Shown in pieces: positions 55,944-64,000 of a stretch of DNA of 64,000 bases. The position numbers and the translations under genes were made by a program. The stretch covers positions 82,496-146,495 of the forward strand of contig JBEWZL010000156.1 of assembly GCA_045837725.1 (NCBI GenBank), written 5' to 3'. The notes below the pieces were generated by a model that made no database searches, was not told where the DNA came from, and was given only the letters and a program-made list of their open reading frames with translations. The first letter of the stretch is position 1, and every line of letters begins with the position of its first letter. The stretch is from Vermamoeba vermiformis. Its lineage: Eukaryota > Tubulinea > Echinamoebida.

Positions 55944-58692
55944 ATGGATCTGGAATTTGCAGCGCTTCATGTGGTAATTATTGTGGCTTATAATAATTCA
56001 AATTAGTATACACATATTATTATAATTCTAATATGATATGGCGAATCTGCTTCGGGAGATTTTCTCGTTTCGATCCAAATTAATAAATGCCCAAATCCGT
56101 TGAAAAATGATTCTAAGCGCTGAAAAAATAATATATAGACCTACAAAATTCTACTAACGTCATTGTATTGTTTATTAAAATTATTTAATGCCGTAATAAT
56201 GATCCAAAATTCAGATGGACATCCGAGAGGCTGCCTATTGTGGTAATATGGAAAGAGTGCAAAATTTAGTCGAAGACGAAGGTGTAGATATTAATCAGAG
56301 GAATCCCATTAACGGCTGGACTGGTATGCTCGAGATGCAAATCCGATTTTTTTTGCATTTTACGCCATTAGAATTAATAATTTAGCTGTTAATTGGCATT
56401 ACCGTTCATAAATAGTCGATTATTTAATATTTAAATCATTCTTACTTTTGGTGTATTTATGCGGACAATTTCGGCAAGGCTGATCCGCGTTTTATTTTTT
56501 TTAAATTGCTTCTAACGCTATAAAATAGCCTTGCATTGGGCTTGTTTGGCGAATAATGGCCCAGTTATGGATTACCTCATTCGAAAAGGCGCGGATGTGA
56601 ACGCGGTAAATGATAAAGGCCAGAAGCCTTTCGATTTATTAAAAAGCGAAGAATTGAAGAAAATATTTGCAAGCAATCTTCCTTCTAAAGGTATGCACGA
56701 TATACATATCGAATAGGGTCCTTAGAATACTTAGATGAATATATTTATATCACATCTGACCTGCCGGATCCATTTCTTCAATTCAAAGGCGTATTACAAT
56801 AATAATTTTGCTCTATAGTTGTATTATACACATGCAAATAATATTTCGTATTGTTAATTCGGATGTAATGCGCTTCTGAGCTTCGTGTAACGGCAGATCT
56901 GATCTGCTCAGATCCGTAGCTTAGAAGCCGAAGAAGCATCTCTATAACTTAATTAATACTAATTAATACATACTAATATTTTTTTGACCGCTAGAGGATT
57001 CGCCGGATTCAACAACAATCTCAACTTCAATCTCTTCAATGACTTCATCGCCAACACCAACGCACGGTCAATCAACACACGGCTCAACAGCAGCACCTAC
57101 AGCGAGCACTGGCGGTCTCAAATTGAACGGAATCAAACCAATGGCAGGCAGTGTAGTGCCCGTGAGTGAATTGAAGGACGATTCGAACGCTAGGAAGAAA
57201 CGACGCGATCAAATCGATCTTAGCAATCAACCGATGAAACCGAACAATAGCACTTTATCTGTAAATAGCTTCAATAGTAGCGGTAAGTTCATTTATACAG
57301 ATCCGCTGGATCCCATCCAGCCTTTATTTCGTTTCGGTATTATTTATTATTAGTATTTTTTCTGATTAATAATTCGTCATATGGAGTGTAAAAATAATAT
57401 TACGTGGTTGTATTAATTTAACTCCGGTTTGATGAATTCATCCGACAAAAATCCAACCGCAGCATTTCTTCAGTTTTCGTAGTCGAGTTACCACAATAGA
57501 AGTTGTATTATTATAGTATTATTATAATTGTATATATATTTGCCAGAGCTAATCAATAACTTCAATAATGCACGGAGCTTTAACGAGTAATAATTTTGGA
57601 TGAAAACTCACCATTCATTTTTTCACGCCTTTCTACTTCAAATACAAATTTAAGCGATAATATTGCGCTTATTATAATATTCTATAGTATTTAATTCAAA
57701 TTTCGAACAAATCCTCATTGCTGCCGAGAGTTGAATTCATCGGCGAAATTTAGCTGCCTAGAGTAAACTCAACCGCCTTAAATTTTCACGACGAAGATCA
57801 TTATGATTTGATTAGATTCTGGCAATAATATACATTAGATATTCATATTATTGCTTTTAATAATATTCTTGTAAATAATTACACGGCGGTTAGAAGATTA
57901 ATGCTCGGATCTGAACGATATTTTTTTCTAGACTATCCTACGCAAGCCAAGAGTATATCATCGGGAGCAACTGTATCGACTTCACCACCATCAAACTCAG
58001 CACCGATTGCAACGTCGAGTGCTAATATACCACAGCCTGTAGTCCAAAAAACAATTTATCAATCCGATCTGTTGGGAGGTAAGTGCGCTAAAATATTCAA
58101 AAAAATTGTCGCAATTATTTTTATATGCTCTATTTAAATAATATCGAGTGGTGATTATTCTTTACCAAGCGTAATTAATTCACAAAAAGTGAGCTTAGTG
58201 ACGCGTCACATTCAAATCTTTAAAAGCCATGCCTTAGCCTTTATTTTATTATTATCATCGTGCACTCGTGATCGAAGTGGCTTTTTAATAGTTAATAATC
58301 ATATTGAAGTTGGGAAGTGAGTTGGCGCCAAAATTTCTCTCAGATCTTTCACGGATCCAACTTCCGACTCAAAAGAGCCTTTTTATTCCTAATATTAAAA
58401 TGCAGTATATTCATATTAACGATTTTTTATTATAGTTATTACCGTCAAGAGGATAGGCAAGAAAGTTGGCAAAGCGATCTCCATCCACACTGGCGACACA
58501 CTGAAAACGCTTTTGACACGCATCAGGCACGCGTTTAATAACGAAGCCATCGACCACATATTAACGAAGAGCATGGGCGATCTCTCAGACATTGATCAAG
58601 TTCTGCATCTGTACCACAACAGTGCTACAAACGGTGAAAGAATTTTCAGGGTCGCGACGTCTGACGAGTTGAACCAGATGAGTGATTCGTAA
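55944..58692 (+). CDS. ANKRD40-like ankyrin protein
   Basis: A protein of about 330 residues. Exons are 55944-55973, 56215-56323, 56529-56690, 56995-57282, 57932-58078 and 58436-58692. Two N-terminal ankyrin repeats (REAAYCGNMERVQNLVEDEGVD, NPINGWTALHWACLANNG) match human ANKRD40 (VNGWTCLHWACKRNHG). A long Ser/Thr/Pro linker with a KKRR basic patch follows. The C-terminal domain of about 85 residues (GDTLKTLLTRIRHAFNNEAID) matches the conserved ANKRD40 C-terminal module, which is ubiquitin-like in outline. The molecular role of the family is not established. Intron 4 (57283-57931) is the longest in the window at 649 bp and appears empty. Confidence 0.85.
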
Positions 58693-59429
58693 ATAGTATA
58701 TAATATAGAATAACAATACCCTTTTTTGCGTTTTAAACTTGTTTATGTTTATTTTTAGTAAAATTTCATTGCCGAACAAACTCATGTAGATCAAGTCCTC
58801 AAATCCTTTGCTTTTTTCCAAGCGTTTCTCTAACTTTAGTATTTGGGAGTCATATTAGGTTCGTCAATCGATAACATTGTTTCGTATTAGCAGGGCGTGC
58901 CCCTAAATCAGGGTACGGGTCGGGAGGAGGTCTTGGGTGGCGAGTTCTAGGGCTGTGTGTCAAGTCAAACAGTGGCTGGAACAGTGTACGCTACATAGTC
59001 GGAAGTACGTTTTCTGCCCAGCAGGTAACATTAAATTATGACTTTTATGAATAGAAATTTCTGTGTTGCAATCCCATTCAATAGACGTCTTTGAATAACG
59101 CCCCCACAACACGCCAGTATGTGTCCTATAATACGGAATTATCTTTGTCTAATTTTAGATAGCTAAATTTGGGTGATTGCGACTGCAATCGCATCGACAA
59201 CGTCAAGCAGATCACATTTAGATATTTACGCATAACGTAGCATTGACTTTAATAGTCATATAATGCGAGTTGTGAGTATGTTCTTATCGTAATAACGGAC
59301 TTTCGTTACTTCCAAAAACCTTGTACATCCGTAACTGTCAAAAATGTCAGTTCATTCTGCAGTTTTAGCCTGTCGGGTTTTGTTATTTAATTCAATGTAC
59401 ATTAGATAGCGCGATAACTCATATCCAAT
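58693..59429. other. Intergenic, nothing recognised
   Basis: 737 bp between the ANKRD40-like gene and the first polytopic membrane gene. A locally GC-richer stretch at 58890-59000 has no open frame. No RNA gene is recognised. Confidence 0.45.
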
Positions 59430-61634
59430 ATGTCTGCTCAATTGGTTCGATCAACATCGGGAGACTTGAATGTAGGTTCACCGCCGAAAAAGAAACAGAA
59501 GATCACGAAATGGTTGATAGTTAAAATAGTTGTTATAGCAGTCATTACTATTTCGTTATTTTTCGTCGGCCATTATGCAATTCCAAGCGCTCCTTTGCCT
59601 CCTGGAGCAAATCCGCCGACCATAGGTATGTTACAATTTCACTCGTTATTAAACGCTTTGAATATGATGATTATATTAATCCAAGTGAATCATCAAAGAC
59701 AAAAATAATCGCAAATTTAAATAGCCTATTGTATCGATTATTTATATTTTGCGGACTTATTCAATTAGACTTAATCAACACGGTTATTATACGTATAAAT
59801 ATGCCGTTAAATTATGATGCATAGTTAATTCTTTGATTCGATCTCTGTTCGAACACGAGCGAATCTGGACTAGCAACGATCGCATCTGGACTTTCTCTGT
59901 TGTCCATCGATGTGAAATATGCTGACACTTTATACTTATAGGAGAAGTAATTGGCTTAGCTATAATCACGATTTCTGAAGCTGCGGTCACTGGAGTCGGA
60001 TTAGCCTTTTTGATCACTTACGCGCGATATTTGCCCCAAACACCGAAAGTAATCAAGCCAAAAATATACTCAGTGTATATATCTATCTGCTGGTTTCTCA
60101 TTCAATGGTTTCCGCATGCTCAATTACGTAAGTTTGTTGCTTGGTTATCTCGCGCGAGCACGATCTAATTTTACGGATGGAGAATCTTTATCTAAACAAA
60201 TCAAAAATATTCATTATGGTATTCATATCATATGAAGATGATTTAGAAGCTAATCTGTGCTTTTAGATAAAATGTTCGGACCAGATGTGAACGCCTTGAT
60301 CGCGCTCGAAATGACTTTCCATTGGGTTAATGTCGTTGCGTTAAGTATATTGGCATACTACCAATTTGACATTATGATGTTGTGCATGGCGTAAGTTCAA
60401 TAGGCCAATTGAATTCTAAATTTTTATATTTTTTCGGTGGATCCGACTCACAACTAAATTTATTTTTAATCGTATATATACGAAGAAATACAATACCTAA
60501 ATTAAGTATTTTGATACAATTTTACGTACAGTAAACTGATTTTGGTCTGAAATTGAACTTCTATTTTTAGCCTCACTCGCACGAAAGAAAATTTGGCTCG
60601 TTTGGAAAAAGGAGAAAAAACCCGCGAAGAACAAGAGCGAGACAGCAATATGAACGCGAGTCCTGTCAAACGATTCTTCTTGAACACAAAGGTCCACGTA
60701 GTCCTCATAGTCATCGTATTCTTTTTCGCCTTGTTCTTTGGCGTTCAAAGGTAAGAAAAGTATTCACTGCAGATCAGAAAATTTCTGCTAAGATAAGTGG
60801 CGATGACATTTTGACTCCCTGTTTGACACGTGTCATTTGCAGAGGATTTCCTAAGTCTCCTTTTGAACTGACTGAAGTCCAAGCTGGTTTGTTGATTGCT
60901 GTTGAGGTACGTAGTACAGTACATATATTCAATTAGCCTAATTCGGCAATTTTTTCACTCCGACATGGATCTAACTATTTTTCCTAATGCAGGTTGTGGC
61001 TTCGATTACGTTTGGTATTGGTGCCGCATTTGCGATATTAATGGCGATTAACATTTCTCGGAATATTGCACCACGCTATCAAAGAACTGCTTGGGCGAGT
61101 TACGTCGCAATCTGCTACATCTTTTTGACTGATTATTTCCACGGCAAAACGCACGGAATTTTACGACCCGATGACTATATCGTACGTATATATTATGATT
61201 TGGCATCTTGGATGCATGCTAATAATGATTTTTCAGGGCTTAATCATTGTCGAAATTTTCTTCCACATCGGAGTTACTGCAGCCGCATTCATTTTGATAT
61301 ATTATCAGCGAAAAGTAATTAAAGCTGCTTGGGTGAAGCGTCAGAGTACGTACATTCATTTCTTACTAAATTTTTGTCACGGTGGATCCGCACATTGCAA
61401 ATTCTGGATCTACCTATCTAATGATCCAAAATCATAGTTAATAGGATATATTAATAATAGCCGACGCCTTCTTAAGATTTTTGCATTTGCGAGTGTTTCA
61501 ATTGCACATGTACTAATGGATTTGTTTCACTAACTATAGAGCGCGATGTGGTTGGCACATCCGTCACACTTTCCACTTCTGCGGGCGGAAATCAGTCTTC
61601 GAGCACTAGACGCGATGAAGAAGCCGAAAAATAA
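59430..61634 (+). CDS. Polytopic membrane protein of unknown family, copy 1
   Basis: A 380-residue protein. Exons are 59430-59625, 59942-60127, 60267-60390, 60571-60750, 60843-60906, 60993-61181, 61237-61345 and 61540-61634. About eight hydrophobic spans are seen, beginning WLIVKIVVIAVITISLFFVG and ending FFHIGVTAAAFILIYY. A charged loop of about 50 residues between spans 4 and 5 (TRTKENLARLEKGEKTREE) and a Ser-rich acidic tail are predicted cytosolic. Conserved residues shared with copy 2 include QWFPHAQL, FHWVN, DYFHGKTH and FFHIGVTAA. The several membrane histidines recall heme- or metal-binding proteins, but no named family is recognised. Confidence 0.82.
60824..60835. promoter_or_regulatory. 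TGACACGTGTCA palindrome 4, membrane gene copy 1 intron 4
   Basis: A perfect 12-bp palindrome 5 bp before the acceptor AG of intron 4. The equivalent intron of copy 2 carries the same palindrome in otherwise different sequence. Confidence 0.55.
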
Positions 61635-61909
61635 TAGGCAAGTGTATATAGATACAGTTTGTTGCAATCTGATGCGGCAATAAAAATTTTGTATTTTAGA
61701 CCAGATCTTGCTTTTTTAACAATTCGGATTAGTTGCTACTTATGAAATTAACATGCAATTGCAATGTCGCTCAATGTATCAGAAGAGATGCTGATAGAGA
61801 TTCACATATTGGATTGTGATTCGTCTCATTCTCCCATCGATTACTGAACCGCGTGACATTCATTTTCGAAACTGGTAGTATAACGAAAACAATAGACGAT
61901 AATACAGCC

Positions 61910-63866
61910 ATGTCGGAGTCCCTCGCGAGATCCCAAAACAACTTGGATGTAGGCACGCCTGGGAGAGGGAAGAAAAAGTGCCAGATAACGAAATGGCTCA
62001 TAATTAAGATTTGCATTATAGTTGCGATATCCTTTTCTCTGTTCTTCATAGCACAATATGCTATCCCAAGCTCCCCTCCGCCTCCTGGTGGACGAGATCC
62101 GACACAAGGTATGTCATACGACCGTTAATGAAAATTCTGCCTCTGGATCGATCATTTAATTAATTAAATATATTAGCAAATATATTACTGTCGTATAATT
62201 TGCATAGCGAAAGTTTCTAATTTTATGTCAGATCTTCGTTTACCTGAATTTTAAGAATCAAATCACTTTTATGTTATTTTAACCATTATTTTATATAGGA
62301 GAGATAGTGGGGTTAGCTATAATTAATTTATCAGAAGCAGCTGTTACGGCCGTGGGATTAGCCTTCTTGGTCTCTTATGCTCGGTATTTACCTGGGACTC
62401 CTTCTATAATCAAACCAAAAATATACTGCATTTATATAGCGGTATGTTGGTTCTTGATTGAGTGGTTCCCGCACGCTCAATTACGTAAGCTAATGTCAAA
62501 TTGTCGACATCCAAAAAACGATCTGAATTTTTTCTGATATAATCAATTCAATTCTGCTTATTTATTCCGTTAATAATTATAATATTGATAGATAAGATGT
62601 ATGGACCTGACGTGAATGCGAACATTGCTCTTGAAATGACTTTTCATTGGATCAATTTGGTTGCGTTAAGCTTGCTCGCGTACCATCAATTCAATATAAT
62701 GCTATTATGCATGTCGTAAGTTAATATAAGCTTTTGCAATAGTTCCTTGGGTTGCGAAATCCTTTGGGTAATCCTCCCGTAGAAATTTCAATTATCGTCC
62801 CTTAATTATAATTATTTTTCCGGTTATAGCCTTATTTATACCTATTGCGCACATTCTCGTGTTTTAAGCATTATTTCTAATCAAATCACTTGTCATTAGG
62901 TTGACTAAAGTGAAGGAGAACTTAGCGCGGTTGGAACAAGGCGAAAAAACGATCGACGAAGAAAGAGAAGCGCTGCACCGAAAAAATCCAGTCAAAAGAT
63001 TCTTTTTGAACACTAAAGTGCAGGTAGTATTAATCACTATTGCATTTTTCTTCGCCTTGTTCTTTGGTGTGAGAAAGTAAGCACAAACATGTTTTGACAC
63101 GTGTCAAGATCTAACTCACCCCTTACTCATTAATACTAAAACGCTTTGTTTATTAACTATAATATCATATACTAGGGCAATTCCAACTGTTGCTTCAGAA
63201 GTTACAGAAGTTCAAGCTGGACTTTTGACTGCGATCGAGGTAATGACTTTGAGACACATTTCTGAACTCTGCATTTAACCAAGAGTATGTAGGTCGTTGG
63301 AGCACTTACATTTGGCATAGGCGCGTCATTTGCTATTTTAATGGCGATCAATATCTCTCGTAATATTGCGCCGCGGTATCAAAAAGTAGCGTGGGCGAGT
63401 TACGGCGCAATTTGCTACATTTGGCTAACGGACTACTTTCACGGAAAAACACACAATAGTATGGCTGGCGATGATTATACAGTGCGTATAATATGACTTT
63501 AAGTCGTTTTACGGGGTGGATCGAACTAATGCCTTTCAGGGCCGGATTATTGTTGACATATTCTTCCACATCGGAGTTACGGCCGCAGGTTTCGTTTTGA
63601 TTCATTATCAGCGAAAGGTTATCAAGGCTAATTACGAAAGACGTCATAATAGTAAGCAACCGTTTCCATTCCGTTCAGCCTTGGATCCAGCTGTCGTACA
63701 AGCGTTGAAATTTCATGTTTCTTTAACAATCTTGACTTGCGGGGGACTGCTTTTTCCTTTTATAGAAAACCGAGTAGCGACATCAGTGGCGCTGTCAACT
63801 CAAGGAGCGAATCCGTCTGGCAGCGCGGCAACGAAGCGCGATGACTCGCAGCTTGAGAAACTATAA
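61910..63866 (+). CDS. Polytopic membrane protein of unknown family, copy 2
   Basis: A 383-residue tandem paralogue of the gene at 59430 with the same eight-exon plan: 61910-62108, 62299-62484, 62592-62715, 62900-63076, 63176-63239, 63293-63481, 63540-63651 and 63766-63866. Four internal exons have identical lengths in the two genes. The membrane core is strongly conserved (EAAVTAVGLAFLVSYARYLPG, KPKIYCIYIAVCWFLIEWFPHAQL, FGIGASFAILMAINISRNIAPRYQ), while the N-terminal 25 residues and the C-terminal tail differ. Introns share no obvious similarity apart from the palindrome in intron 4, so the duplication is old. Function unknown. Confidence 0.82.
63095..63106. promoter_or_regulatory. TGACACGTGTCA palindrome 5, membrane gene copy 2 intron 4
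   Basis: A perfect palindrome (TTGACACGTGTCAA with flanks) 18 bp after the donor of intron 4, the same intron that carries palindrome 4 in the paralogue but at its other end. Confidence 0.55.
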
Positions 63867-64000
63867 GCGCGGGGTATTGTTTTATTATACGAGGCATAAT
63901 AGTCTCAAAAGTGTATTTGTAGTTTAGTACCAAACAGAGTTAAGATCTGATAAATTTCTTTGGCTCGCCTTGCAGCCCAATCAGAAAAAAGAATGTTTGT
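63867..64000. other. Window end, nothing recognised
   Basis: 3' flank of the second membrane protein gene; no start of a further gene is visible. Confidence 0.4.

Noticed and set aside
58693-59429. tRNA or structured RNA gene in the GC-richer stretch near 58900
   Set aside because: No tRNA A/B box pair or convincing cloverleaf could be made by eye.
1-64000. Retrotransposon, LTR or virus-derived element
   Set aside because: No reverse transcriptase, integrase, capsid or transposase frame and no long terminal repeats were seen. The repeated sequences are explained by duplicated surface genes.

Overview
This window comes from a compact eukaryotic nuclear genome. Nearly every gene is cut by short introns of about 45-80 bp with GT(A/G)AGT donors, genes lie a few hundred bases apart on both strands, and the non-coding DNA is AT-rich. 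Conserved eukaryotic genes (nicalin, LST8, an NBR1-like cargo receptor, an ANKRD40-like protein, a 4CL-type acyl-CoA ligase) point to a unicellular, probably free-living amoeboid or flagellate protist. I cannot place it in a lineage from the sequence alone. I saw no tRNA, rRNA, CRISPR array, intact transposon or virus-derived element.

The dominant feature is a family of large secreted, probably GPI-anchored proteins, called here the NSGYP family after a motif just after the signal peptide. Three copies lie head to tail on the plus strand at 1-9492: A is cut by the window edge, B is split and C is complete. Four lie head to tail on the minus strand at 20718-34642: E, F, G with a one-base frame break in one exon, and H, which has lost an intron. 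A distant relative with cysteine repeats is J (39156-41811). A gene for a PEP/pyruvate-binding-domain protein sits where the middle of copy B should be. An 86-bp piece of that gene is duplicated beside it. A near-identical tract in one exon of F and H suggests recent gene conversion.

Between and beyond the arrays are single-copy genes. From 9554 to 17054 these are nicalin (minus), a double ubiquitin-like protein (plus, sharing a 112-bp promoter interval with nicalin) and LST8. From 17131 to 20446 there is a secreted cysteine-tailed protein and a tandem pair of F-box/zinc-cysteine proteins. A highly expressed-looking threonine/proline-rich GPI protein lies at 24266 and a 64-residue membrane protein at 25733. 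From 35036 onward come a UvrD-type helicase fused to an iron-sulfur nuclease-like domain, the NBR1-like receptor, the acyl-CoA ligase, an 83-residue membrane protein, a kelch protein, a single-C2-domain protein, a secreted nucleoside hydrolase, a small mitochondrial-type protein, a four-span membrane protein, the ANKRD40-like protein and a tandem pair of polytopic membrane proteins of unknown family.

Gene models were assembled by hand from reading frames, splice signals and phase. Wherever exons are listed, phase closes across all junctions unless stated. Recurrent non-coding signals include five copies of the palindrome TGACACGTGTCA, all inside introns, a 20-bp block shared by two unrelated promoters, GC-AG introns, and microexons of 12, 13 and 15 bases.
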